Shown in pieces: positions 49,058-61,049 of a stretch of 64,000 nt of DNA; the first letter of the stretch is position 1, and the number at the start of each line of letters is the position of its first letter. The position numbers and the translations under genes are program-made. This DNA comes from Rhynchonema sp. JSB1_4 (lineage: Eukaryota; Nematoda; Chromadorea; Monhysterida; Xyalidae). The notes beneath the pieces were generated by a model. That model was not told where the DNA came from, made no database searches, and saw only the letters and a list, made by a program, of their open reading frames with translations. The DNA is taken from assembly GCA_030248065.1 (NCBI GenBank), contig JASAMV010001328.1, positions 124,001-188,000 of the forward strand. Direction: 5' to 3'.

Positions 49058-49646
49058 CTAATCACTTTGCAGCACTTGATTCTTCTTCAGCAGTTCGTCG
49101 CCGCCGGTTTCGAACAGTTTTCTGAGATAGGACGGCATGATGAACCGTCGTTTGGTCAGACCGTGCTCTTGGCTCTGCAAGCATAAATATTATGTAACTC
49201 TTTCACCAGAAATTATGTAAGATTCGGAGAATTTTCACTACTCACGAAGAATGCACTGCGTTTCGCGTCATTTTCGTCGTTGTTAGGCATATATGACGGC
49301 AGAATGAAGCTCCGTTTGGTCGATTTCTGAGGTAGCTGATGTTACATATGTGTTGGTAACTTTTTACAGGCCAAAATTTAGGAAAAGTTACATACTTTTT
49401 CATCGGCCATATTTGCCACGCCTTGGTTCATGTAAGACGGAATGATGAAACCTCGTTTGCTCGCTTCTTCTTTCAAGGCCATTTCCAGTATGGCCGGCAT
49501 GAAACGTTTCTCTTAAAAAATGATTTAATTTAGTTTTTTAAAACTAATTAAGAGAGAATCAATTTAACATGCATACGTTCATAATGAGCCGCACATGATG
49601 CCACGACAGTCAGTAGCAGGGTCACAGCCGAAATTGATGCGATCAT
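49058..49646 (-). CDS. Secreted multi-peptide precursor (neuropeptide-like), unrecognised family
   Basis: Exons 49646-49577, 49511-49396, 49326-49246 and 49174-49058 join in phase to give 127 residues. Donors are C|GTATGC, GTATGT and GTGAGT; acceptors TTTAAG, CCTCAG and TTGCAG. Residues 1-20 are a signal peptide (hydrophobic AVTLLLTVVA, cleavage likely after CAA). Lys-Arg sites follow at 25-26, 42-43, 66-67, 84-85 and 97-98. Released segments start with a repeated core: FMPAIL (27-32), GFIIPSYM (44-51), SFILPSYM (68-75) and RFIMPSYL (99-106); an odd spacer begins SAFFSQEHG. The consensus is F-I-x-P-S-Y-[ML]. No C-terminal Gly for amidation follows the cores, so peptides would be extended and non-amidated. 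Probably released from neurons or endocrine cells through the regulated secretory pathway. I cannot match it to a known peptide family. Confidence 0.8.
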
Positions 49647-50791
49647 CTCACGAACTGTTATAATTATGCTCCCAATTTGTACCTAAAAGGTACTTGCGTA
49701 TTAACGTAAAGACTGACTTTGATTTTGTTAGGCTTTGACTTTTGTTCTCGTGATATTACCACTGAGCCTAGGCCAACAGCGGGCAGCGCGCGAAAATGGG
49801 AAGCCCCGCAGAAATCAGTCAAGGTATTGAATGGAACGCAGGCTTATTCTAAAGTGGTTGCCACTGCAGCCCGATACAACATTAATGTACACCTGATGCT
49901 TCTAATGTTTCTATAACGCAGTTATTAAAGGACGTTTGGCGGGCGTGGGAAGCCATTGTCCTCCTCCAATATCACTGTAATTATCAACGGTATTTATCAA
50001 GGCATTTGCGTCAGGCTGATGGTTATTGTTGTATACATATTATAGGTAATCTAGGTGTGATAGAAGGCTTCGAAACTTAATAAATATGTGGCAATGCGTG
50101 TACGTCATGACAATGGGAAAATTGCGAATTCGCAATATATATGAGCTGACCTTTTGTGTGTTTAGAATGAATGAATGGAATACCAATAGCAAGAAGGTGA
50201 TTTGCTTTTCACGATGAATAACAACGGATGACGCGTGAATCGTTTGGCACAAGAATGCTGAAACGGGCTTAAAGGTTCTAGTCGGGGGGGGGGGGGGTCT
50301 GTAGGTAAAGACTCCGGTGCGTTCTATGTATGTCTGCCTTGATCAGGGACTGCGAAAAGCGGTTTCGGTGTGCACTTGTGTCCCATATCGTTTCTGTGAC
50401 TGAAGAATGTAAGAATGAGCTCAGATACGCAACGTTACTGGCGTTAAATACCGAAAAATGAGCAGGAAACTGTACACCAGGTTGAACTGATGAACGGCAA
50501 GCCATTTGCCCCATTGACTAACCCACAGATGCCCGCTAAAACCGAGCCTCATTTTACATGCGTATAATTTTACGAAGGATCATGACTTTAACATTGATAA
50601 CCACAGCAGCACACGCTGTCAGATCAAATTGCCACCGGCTGTAGTATGGTGGTATAGCATGGGGATGGGGCATTTGAGTTATAGCCTGTTTGAAAAGGAC
50701 CTGTTTGAGCAAGAATAAAAAGCAGAACCAAAAGGGGCAGAGGGCAGACTCTGGTTTGGCCATGTCTTCCTGACTGGCAGCCTACGCCTTT
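49647..50791. other. Promoter side of the peptide gene and spacer; no gene seen
   Basis: No supported exon. A run of about 14 G lies near 50284-50297. Confidence 0.4.
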
Positions 50792-50966
50792 GGGTGGAAT
50801 TTTCGAAACGGTGTAAACGTCAGTTGGGTGTAAAGGTCGGCGTTAAGCTCGGTCGGTGTGGGATCGGTGTCAACATGAAACATTGCCTGCTGTTAATGTG
50901 GAATGCTTCATGTTTGCACCGAGCTTACACGGACCGAGCTTTCGACTTGTTTGACTTTACTGTGCC
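50792..50966. mobile_element. Degraded MITE of the GGGTG..ATTTTCGAAACGG family
   Basis: The left end GGGTGGAATTTTCGAAACGG and inverted blocks CTTAAGCTCGG-type / ACCGAGCTTACAC are retained. The right end is eroded after 50960. Confidence 0.6.
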
Positions 50967-52377
50967 TGTAACCAAAAGAAATCAGTGAATCAGCGTCAAG
51001 GGCGCGAATTTTTTAACATTTGAAGTGTTCGATAATTTGCGATTTTACGGTTATTTTTCTTTTTGTGACTTCTCGGAGGGGCTCCCAAAAACGGCTGAAG
51101 GGGTTTTTGGATCTCAATATATCTCCTCTCCTGGATACTGCGCGGACACCGGGTGGGGGAGGGGGTGATGGTTTGAGATTTTTTATCTCAAACTTGTAGC
51201 TTTGTTGCCTTTTACATACAGCCACTCAAACACTCAAACAGAAATGCCATGAACAGAGCCATATCCGCCCACTAACAGTGTCACGAAGACTAACCTTGTG
51301 CTGATTTCTTGAGTTAGTCGTACCCGACAACTAAAATGTTCCCTTTCTATGGCTTCCCACAACATATCAGCGATTCTCTACAAAACTATGCAAGCAAGAC
51401 CTGCTTATTGGCCATTACTACTTTAGCTAACCAAGATACATCTACAGTATGTAGGCCATGTGCACCTACAGTACAAGGGCCCGTATAAGAGCCGGTCTAA
51501 CATTTTTTGGTTGAATTTGTATGCGACGTGCAAGTGCAACATAGAAAGAGAAACAATTCTATTTCAGAACCATGAGGGGATACGGTAGGTTCAGAGATGT
51601 GTGTAGTTGACAGAATGAGCACCAGCAATTAATTATCGACTGGCTGCGGTCCAATCCGGCACGTTTTTTCACCTGTTTTGCTCACTATTTAGTTTGTTCA
51701 CTTAGTGTTTGTATGGAACGTTGTTTGATGTGATGCGAAAGGTTCGTGTATTTTAGGTCATGTGATCAAGGTGAATTGAAAAGAAAGAACGTCTTTGTTT
51801 CGTTGCACTTGAACCAAACCGTTTGCGCGATCAAAAGGGGAACACATGTACAATGCTTCTTTGGCGTTGACGCAACTCTGTCGTTTATGGTTCTTTTGTT
51901 TCACCACATGAGCATACATATGTACATATGCTATCAATGGATGATGATATGCAATTTATATTGTATATTTCTTCAAAAAATTTTTTCGGTATATGCATTT
52001 TGCTGGCCATCTGGGTTGTGGGTGGGCATGAGTGTAATTTGACATCAAAATGTTATTGGACATGGCACGCCGCACTGTGAACCAACAGTGACCAGTTGCG
52101 CACTGGCTAAAAAGCACACATTAGTGTTGTGAGGAAGTGCACATCGCCAACTATAGGTACTTGTATATGTAGTTGAGGTTTCGGTTTCACGGTTGGGTGA
52201 ATCCTATGAAAACATTTTGATGCCAAGTCAGGTCACACCCAACCCCGAAAAACCTTCAACCCCGGATGCCAGCCAGCTGCAAATTGATAAGCAGAACATG
52301 TAAATTAACTGACAGCCACTATGGTCCTGCTGGTGAAAACATGTACAATAAGTACAGTAATACAGTGTAGCATATAA
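50967..52377. other. No gene seen
   Basis: Spacer without supported exons, RNA genes or clean repeat ends. Confidence 0.4.
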
Positions 52378-52928
52378 TCAAATTCCAGTCACATAACGCA
52401 GAAACCCCTTTTCAAACTGGACTTCCATGGGTTCCACACTAGAAAACATCTTCTCAACACTTTGACTGAAGCTTTTCAAACATTTCACAACAAGTTTTTC
52501 GTTGTCCCCGGTGTTTTCGACTTTCACCAGACACAAGCGTCCATTACTCGAATTTTCAGGCTGTTGGTCCTCAGAGTGAGGAACTTCCTGACCTTTCTTC
52601 GGCGACTCAAGTGGGCTGCTCGCAAGAGCACTAGGAGCAAAAACCGGCTGCATGAACCGTCCTCCATACAGTGTTGATTTGGCCAGGAACCGAATCATAG
52701 CATCACGACTATACGTGGTGGATGCGGTTGTGATCGTGCCATCCGGAGGCGCAGTCGTCGTGGCGCCATTCTCCTGGGGTGCGTTGAGTTGGCGACGCAG
52801 ATGCGCTGCCAGGATACGCTGCTGGCACTCGGCCAGCGAATTCGCGCCGAAACATTTGGGCATCGGCAGAAACGCACGTCGATTGGACGCCGCACCACCA
52901 GTCTGCGGCGAGATCAAGAAACGCTTGC
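52378..52928 (-). CDS. Last exon of an unrecognised protein gene
   Basis: A long open exon on the minus strand starts after the acceptor ATTTCAG at 52931-52929 with two bases of a split codon and reads about 183 codons to the stop at 52378. It starts GKRFLISPQTGG, then NRRAFLPMPKCFG, a helical patch (ECQQRILAAHLRRQL), a Thr/Pro-rich linker, an RFLAKSTLYGGRFMQPVF block, an acidic linker and a hydrophobic C-terminus (LCLVKVENT, KLVVKCLKSF, VQFEKGFLRYV). Composition, length and acceptor support real coding. No family recognised. The upstream exon was not found in 53-55 kb. The dibasic KR and RR sites near the exon start could mean a secreted precursor, but no signal peptide is seen. Confidence 0.55.
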
Positions 52929-53377
52929 CTGAAATGAAATCGCGCCTCTGAGCAGACCAGCATAATTAGCACTATGAACTGTGGCTTGCAAACATTAGCG
53001 GGCCGCGCGCCCGAAATGACCCCAAAATGAAGGGCGACGGATCATCCCAGTCTTCCTCTAAGAGGGGCGGATGGTCCAAAAATGAAGGGCGACGGGTGGT
53101 TCCAATCCCCCTGTAAGAGTAAATTCATTTGTGCCCAGCTGTTTTGTTGCGTGTTGTTTTTGTGAATATTGTTGAATTGTACGTTCTTTCTCTTTTGACA
53201 CTTCTGTATCACTTTTTATTTCCAGTATATACACTTTCTTTACTTTATTGAAATCTGTCGTCTGCTGTTGTCGTGCGCATGTATGAAATATTATTTGTAC
53301 TGTACCGAACCGACAGATAATCTTGTTTGGTAAAGTACCTGTGTGTATATGCTTGTTGTGCCCAAGGCAAATTCTAT

Positions 53378-53982
53378 GGGTGATATTTTCGAAACAGTGT
53401 GAAGGTCAGTTGGGTGTAAAGGTCGGTGGAAAGCTCGGTGTGAGAAAGTTCAGCGTAAAGCTCGGCGTAAGCTTGAAACATTGCACGCTGAGCAAGCAGC
53501 AGACGCGCGTTTCTAAACGAAAGCTCAACTTTGACAGTCTGCTGCGTAAGTGTAAATCATTTGTTTGCAATCTGGTTCATTTAAGCTGGTTGCACAAGCG
53601 TTTTTAAGCGATATGTATGAATTTCGTAACCTTTCATGGAGCCGTTTTGATTTCGTGTTGCGATCAGTTAGTGACGTTAAAATTTTTAGCACCGTCGTCA
53701 ATGAATGTTCAATTTCCCAACAGCCTTGAGCGAACTGTTAGGTTACTTACAAATATTCCTTTAAAACGTTTGTACAACCAGCTTAAATGAACCAGATTGC
53801 AAACAAACGATTTACGCGCTTGCACAGCAAACTGTCAAAGTGGACCTTCAGTTTAGGAACGCGCGTCTGCTGCTTGCTCAGCGTGCAATGTTTCAAGCTT
53901 ACGCCGAGCTTACACTGAACACCGAGTTTTCCACCTACCTTTACACCCAACTGATCTTTACACCGCTTCGAAAATGCCACCC
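53378..53982. mobile_element. Intact palindromic MITE, 605 bp, TAT flanks
   Basis: Ends GGGTGATATTTTCGAAACAG and CGCTTCGAAAATGCCACCC are inverted, with arms of more than 250 bp including GCTGCTTGCTCAGCGTGCAA. Flanked by TAT at 53375-53377 and 53983-53985, a possible 3-bp target. This is the most complete member of the family also seen at 25255, 42225 and 50792. Confidence 0.8.
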
Positions 53983-53985
53983 TAT

Positions 53986-56900
53986 GAATAACATTTATTC
54001 AGATGAAAAAATAGTATGCGGAAGTGCAGCTTGTTTGTTTGCGGAAGTGCCTTTTTATCTGCCAACAACGCACAACACAAAAATATCAGGTCCTCCTTGT
54101 ATGGAGATTGGGACCATTCGTTGCTTTTGAAACCGCATCCCTTCAGAAAGGCGGCTGGTCCGAGTGGCCTCTGTGGGACCATCCGCCCGTCTTAAAGGAG
54201 TGGGACCAGGGTGGGAAACATTTTTTAAACAAGTTTTTTGAAATTGAAATTGAAACAAATTTTTTTAAAAAGCCTCAGGTTCGGGCAAATTTGACCGAAT
54301 TTGCTCTATATTACAGCAACAGTACCTGTATTCCCATTTTTCAGATTCAAACAATTAGCGTTCAGAATTGCCAATGCAATCATGCCGCATGCGGTGATCC
54401 AAGGCAGGTTGACCATTTCTCGCAAATTATTTTGAAGCGTTCCGGTGAACTTCTGTTTTTCGACAGCACTGAGAGCGTGGATTTTGGATGCACAGCAGAC
54501 ACGGCCTGACCTGACTTTGGGGAAACCCTTGGATCATAAACAGATGAAGCCTGACCAGTTTAATTAACAAAGCAATGTTAATAAGTTTAATGTCAGACAT
54601 TTTTTTGCCTGCATACCATAGGACATCAAGTACGAGTAATCATATAACTATTCAGTACACACAGGTGGTACCGGAGAAATACAGCCGGTACCGGAGAAAT
54701 CCACTTGCAGCCCCCTTCACGACCTGTAGATTAAGCCAGCGGAGGAAGACCCCGTCAAATGTTTCATTTGAGCCTATGTATTTCTCTGCGTCATAAAGCA
54801 AAAGTCACTGTCTGGAATGATAAGTGAGGCTCTGAACGTAACTACGGAAAAAGTGCGCAAGTGGTGGTTTCAGCACTTGTTTCTTCAGTTCTCGAAAAAA
54901 ACAACCCACTAACAAACGCCCAGCGGGCGTAATCGAATTTCTCCGGTACAAACAAAACGGAGAAAAATAGCCCACTGTGGTATGTACAGTAGGTTTGACA
55001 GTCTTCTGATATTGATCAGTTGACCATGTGCTATACGTACATATGTCTATGGTTGGCACAAAAATAATCTGACATCACAGGAGAAGTGTGAAAAGGTTAC
55101 TGGTACCAAAATAACACGGACAGACGATGTGCACCCCGGAATCTTTCACACGCTCTTTTAGTCCATGACGCATGTCAAGGGCTCTGGACATAATCGCAGT
55201 AAGGGTATAGCAGAGCAAAGCGTTATGTCGAGCGTTGGAAAGCATTCTGATAGAACGCAAATTAAGCTCCTTGGAGGTTCGCTATCTCTTGACAGAGGGA
55301 TATTTCGTTCCAGAAAGGATTGTTTCCACAATTTGGAACGATCGGTGCAGAAACCCCTAATGAGCTGGAGGTCAACTAATACATGGACAAGGTGACAACA
55401 GCTTCTGGATATAATCACAACTTCAGTTGGGCGAAGCATTGCTTCATTCGGGGAGGGTGCAATGTTCCAAAATATCGGCCACATTTTTCGAGAATAGTGT
55501 CCCGAAAATTTTGAGACAAAGTGTTTAGTTATTGAAAGTGAAAAAGTAATGCAAAAATAGCAGAACATAGTCAAAAGTATACCATAAAATAAGGTTTTTA
55601 ATTTTGAAACCCGTGTCAGGCCTAAAACCCATTAAATTGTCACTAAGCTAGATGGTTACATCCATGACCTTAATTGTGACACAAAAAAGAAAGCAGATTA
55701 TTGTGGCGCATGAAACAAAAAATAAGAGAAACATCTGGTTTGACAACTTGTCAAAGCTGAAAACACCAAGGTCGACAAATCTCTTGGCGCAGCCATGCTA
55801 ACCTGAATATGATTGCTGTTGTTGATAGCTATTGCACATGTGACAGAACCAAACAATGTATCTCCAGAATAACATTCGAACGATTATAAAAGACAAACCC
55901 GGTAAAACTTCTAACTCTGGAGAGTACACGCTAAAAAAACTGATTTTTTAACGATTCTGGCATGTACCATACCGTCACCTCACCGTATGCGATTTCGGAA
56001 TTGTGGCTGTTTCTTAACCACAGTAAAAGATAGTTTGGGCGTGTACATTATGTATATCGTTCGATAGCAGCTTTGAAGTTACATCGTTTGGTTCTACAAA
56101 TATGTAATAGTCATTAACAGTTGCAACCTGTAGCCGAGTATCATATTCATGTTGGCATAGCTGCGAGTCATGGTCGAAGGAGTTTGAGGTCTTGAAGCTC
56201 GTCTAAATCGTTGAAATGGTCCTTTATCTGAGTCCGGTTCCAATGCTATGCATGCAATACGCGGCCTTACCTTACAATCAATGCTCTTTATGGTGACATA
56301 AATGGGACCCCAGGTCACTTTTGTTTTCTATAAAGAATTTTTACTATAAAGAATTCGCAAGATGTTCACACAGGACGTTTTGCATGTGACGAGACATTTT
56401 TTGAACTTGGAACAGAGCGTTTTATGGATCACGAATGTGCTGTGAACCATTTCAGACGTAAACTTTCAGAAACAACACCACAGTACCAACAAATATTACA
56501 TACACGTACAAAAATGATTCGGGTGTTTGAGACTAAGTTCTATTTACTCTCATATTTGTGCCCACTGCTAGACTATGTATTTTCGGTGCTCGACACAAGA
56601 TGGCTCAGATAAGACTTTTGTCACCAGGTTTCAGTATCGTTTACGCTAAGCGTGTCACTATTACAAAGAGAGAGTGTTGTAGCACGTTAAAATTCGGGAC
56701 CCGAGTCTGTCACTCTAAATTGGGTTCCACTACTTACGTGTATTGACGGTCACTATAAGGGGGGGGGGTTCACTGCATTTCAGTCAATGAATGTAACCAT
56801 GCAGTTTGGTACCAATTTTTGCTTCCTTTCGGCTTGTGACGCCGCTACATACCAAAGAGTTTTCACAGACCGAAACCCTCATTTTCTGGTGCTTTCAACA

Positions 56901-57580
56901 ATTTTCTAGTGCATTTCCACTTGCATCTCATTTCTGCAACAAACTTTGACCGGCTTCAAAATTTAGGGACAAATTTGTGTTCTCTCGAAAAATGTGGCCG
57001 ATTTTTGGCACTCTCCCTGAGTGAAGAAATGCTGGGAGCTACTGAAGTTATGATGACAAGTTTAACCAGAAGGTGGAAGCTATATTCTTTTGAACTCCTT
57101 TCAATCATTATGAACTTCAATGACAATGAAAGCAATATGCTTCGGTGGTTATCCCTGTGAAGATTTTTGCTTCATCACATGTTATCATTCACGTGATGCC
57201 TGATCACTGTTCTCCACCCATTCATGATTTCCGGTTCATTGTTCGATAAAGGTGCCTTATTCTACTGACATCGACGCAAGTCGTATATAATCACAGTCGA
57301 CGAAGCTCAACGCAGCCCCGAATAACCGAAAAAAGTACACACATACTATGTACATACATACCATCGTGGACACTCTTATCCGTCCGGGCGGAGTAAGTAC
57401 ATTTGAGTGCTTTAAAGGGTGTGTATGAAATCTTTTGCAAAATTTCGTGCCGTTTCGTGCCGTCTCGAACTAAGTCACTTTCGGATTTTATCAATCATCG
57501 GGCAAAAAATTCGAGTCTGCTAATTTTGAGGTAGTGAAACATACATACGCAAACCAAATTCTGTGTGTTGAATGAGACAA
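53986..57580. repeat. Spacer with an inverted pair of dispersed repeat segments
   Basis: About 55385-55515 (minus) and 56940-57080 (plus) share CTCGAAAAATGTGGCCGAT and an ACTGAAGTT...CCAGAAG stretch, along with diverged flanks. This suggests two copies of an old repeat or the ends of one decayed element. No gene is supported; a G run lies at 56760. Confidence 0.35.
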
Positions 57581-58318
57581 TGGGCCGAATTCTCAGAGCC
57601 AATTGCGCGCAATCACCACGCGCAAGCGAAATGGAATTCTCAAAACTCAACATCCACGTGTAAAGTATACACAATTGGATTGCACAATCCGATTGTGCCA
57701 GCGCAAAGAGCTATCGAAAAACACTCTCCACCTCGGTGCGTAAAGTCCCTTTTAGCCCCAAAACTCGCGTGTGTGCTGTTCGCGTAAGCAGTGGCATTGG
57801 AGAGGTACAGGCACAGGTACACTCTCAGCCGTTTAAGGGGTACCGTACCCCTTCTGAGAAGTTACAAGAAGGAAAAAGGAACCCTAAGTCGCATGATTTT
57901 CACTCTCGAACAGATCAAAAGTAGAAAAAATCGCGCGCTTCGCGCATCAAATACACGCATTTTTACTGGCTTCCAGTGGTTTCACAAGTCAAAATTTTCA
58001 CGCGCGACACGCGCCTCTACCGATTTGACTGATACATGGTTTGATAGGTGCCAAGTTTCGAACGAGCACTGATTAAAAACGACGTTTCATAAATGGAACA
58101 AACACTGGATAAAAATGACTTTTCGTCCAGGTACCCCAAGTTCAGACAAGCCATACGCCCCTGCGCGTAAGCGCGCAACAAATTGAGCTCAACCAGCTGG
58201 AAGTTGTTATCATGCTCTCTTTCGCTGGCACAATTCGACTGCACAACTGAAGTGTGCTATTCTCAAAAATCGCCAGCGCGCAATGATTGCGCGCATGCGT
58301 AAACGAGAATGCGACCCA
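57581..58318. mobile_element. MITE with TGGGCCGAATTCTC / GAGAATGCGACCCA ends
   Basis: Inverted ends match those of 2641-3302 in opposite orientation; ATTGCGCGCAATCA-type words follow on the left and their complements on the right. Internal homology to the 2641 copy includes CCAGCTGGAAGTTGT. 738 bp; no coding capacity. Confidence 0.7.
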
Positions 58319-59897
58319 TTCAGTGCATCCACAGTCAAGCCAGCAGCTAGGGCTTTTCATGTTGAATGTTCACGTGCATCTGATAAGAAACCTTTTCCGT
58401 AGTTACATACATGTACAAAATACCAATGCGAAATATCATCACCAAGATGCAGGAACGGCTAAATTACAGCCTAAAGTTCGAAAGGCTTCGTTCCGGTGCT
58501 TAACATTGCACAGAAAATGAAGCCACGAACTGAAAAGAACAGCTACGATAATTTTCTCTGGCTCTCGCGTTGTGTACAACATTGGGCAAGCTCAAAGCAT
58601 AAAAAATTAAAAATTTTGGCAAGTCGGCCCAGCACGGGCGAGTAAACAAGCATGCAAGGCACACATCCACTGCCAATCATGGTGCTTCATTATCAACACT
58701 TTGACATTCATTTTCTCGCCGGTGCCTAGCCTATCTTGCTCAAAGTTAAGCCGAATATGTTGGGAAGGCCAAAAGAGAAAAAAATTAGTTGGGGCCCCTG
58801 GGCGTCCAATTGATGACGGGCGAAAAAAATCCAATGGATGCTTTTGTGAGCCTCATTTTCATCTAATACATGCTGCAGGGTTGGATTAAAAAAGTTTCTA
58901 TCATCAAAGTTTCTTTAACCTTTTTGAATTTTTAACGAAATTTAATTTGATAAGCATATTTGATTACACTTACCTAAGAATATAAGAATAGTTAATCGCA
59001 ATATATGTATATATACGATGAGTTAGATAACGTGACAATTCGCGTGCCGGGATAGTCTGTCCACTATATGCATGTTGTAGTGGTACCATGAAAAGTAAAG
59101 GCGTGTTAAAGGGTAAATAACTAACATTTTTTTGGCAAAAATTACGTGAAAACAGCTGCGTAACCCGAGGCTAGTGATCTACAGTGTTACTTCATTTTAC
59201 TTGCTCGAAGAACTCAATGCGCACATTGACGGCTGTTTGGGTAGTTTAATACAACCACAGACTGTCTTGTAATAACACTGTACCGAAGCGAAAAATATGC
59301 GCCGCGGGCGATTTTGTTATAAAAACATGCGCAAAAACACGCATTTTTCACCAGAAAAGAGAGAAAATAACATAGTTAGGAAATGATAAAAAACGTGAAC
59401 TTACGTACTTCTAATGTTTAAAAACCGAGGAAGTTGCGAGCTTTCTTCTAATTTTTTTTTTAAGTTTTCACTTTTTTTAACCCAACCCTGAACGCATGTA
59501 CGTACATTGAACGGAAAGAGCCTTTCCATGAGCCACGTGGCCCATCCCAAACATTTGCCATTTACGCCCATTACATGGGTGTGATTGATGAAATAAAGGT
59601 TTCCCAAACACCTTCTGGTTCAGCCTGCCCTGAAAGTCACGGTTTATTACGGAGTGCGCGTGCCAAGCACCTTTGATCACACTTTATAATTACCTTTACT
59701 GAGCAGCCATGTTGTGTGCGAGCAATTTGCTTTGTAATGAAAAATCAAAGACTGGCCCTCACAAACAAGAAACTTGCGTCACGAGTGAAAGAAACCTCAG
59801 CTGATTCAGGTGTAAATTATGACTTTCACTGAGCGCACTGTTACCAAGTAGTTTTGCACGTGTGTAACAAGTATAATTAATCACGCGAGCACTGAAA
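58319..59897. other. No gene seen
   Basis: AT-rich spacer and 3' flank of the next gene. Confidence 0.4.
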
Positions 59898-60942
59898 TTA
59901 AGCATTCACGTTCTTGACAATTTCAACAAACTTCGGTATCAGCTCTTGTCCAATATCTTCCATTTGCTTGATGCTTTCTATCGAGTTGCGGGTCCCATAG
60001 AAACACAGACAATACGTCAGCCATTCGTTGCACAGGCTGGCATAGGTCGGGGAAGTGGGCTCGGATTTGGATAGAATCTGCAATTGAACAGGCAAAGAAG
60101 AAGAAAGATTGGAACTAAATGTTGTACTTGGCTGCTCACAAGCACTACGCTAATCCTCTATACCCACTGGGGGCTTGGACAGTTTCCGAAGAGCTTACAA
60201 ACACTACTTCACCACCTCGCACCATGCAGTAACTGCGGCATCAATAATACCATAGAGAGTGGTAAATTATGTGCTGAGACAAAGAAATTTTTTCATTTCG
60301 CAGACATCATTTACTGACACGTCGTTGATTCAAAAATGTGCAGTGATGTTTCACAGTTACACAGCCCACCTTCAGCGCAATCTTGTACAGCCACAGCACT
60401 GAGTCCGTATGGACAATGTCAGCCAGAGGTCGTGTGGCTTGTAAAGGTACGGTGATTAGTTTCAATGCCAATTTGATGTCAACTTGCATGCACACGTGAG
60501 CAGCTGCGCCCCATAGAAGGCTGTGTTGGTCGTTGGTTAAGGATAGCAGGATGGCAGTGCGCTCGATACACGGCTGAAATTGTTGTGAAACATCTGCGGA
60601 GTCAAAGTCTCTACAAAATTTGAAAAGCATCGAATTTTGCTTCTGTAGTCAAAACCGGTGCCCTTGTCCTTTTTTTATCGCGCCGTTTTATCCCGATGCA
60701 AAAAATCGGTAATATTTCAACGCACCATAATTTTCTTCCTCGCTGCTTTGCCACCCTGCAACGCTGTTTGCACATCTCTGAGCGTTGTCCTCAACGACTC
60801 TTTCACACTATCGGGTGTGTATGGTTGGTCGCCGCGACATTTCAGGCAGGTGACTTTGCCAGTTGCCTGATTCAGCAGGGCGTTCTGGATCTTTGCATTC
60901 AAGTGACCAACTGTTCTTGTCGCTTGCACACTAGATCCGGGC
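59898..60942 (-). CDS. C-terminal three exons of an unrecognised helical protein
   Basis: Exons 60942-60726, 60573-60370 and 60077-59898 (stop) join in phase to give 200 residues; the 5' part lies beyond and was not found. Donors are GTGCGT and GTGGGC; acceptors TATCAG|G, ATTTCAG|CCG and TTGCAG|AT. The protein is alpha-helical: a region with one CLKC pair and basic helices (LRTTLRDVQTALQGGKAARK), then HEAT-like segments (LLWGAAAHVCMQVDIKLAL, ADIVHTDSVLWLYKIAL, SLCNEWLTYCLCFYG) and a terminal helix ending FVEIVKNVNA. It may be a subunit of a large scaffold, but I recognise no family. The first intron shown ends GATGTTTCACAACAATTTCAG. Confidence 0.65.
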
Positions 60943-61049
60943 CTGATAAAGGAATAGAACATGCGATATAAATATTCATAAGACATGCATAAACCTTGCA
61001 AGCAAGAAAAAAACAGTTTTCGTAGGCAAAACGGTGGAACATTGCTTAA

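Noticed and set aside
54150..54509. Possible thrombospondin-like exon (GGWSEWPLW) and a Cys-containing terminal exon
   Set aside because: The WxxW spacing is suggestive, but the cysteines of the domain are absent, splice pairing is unclear and nothing upstream fits.
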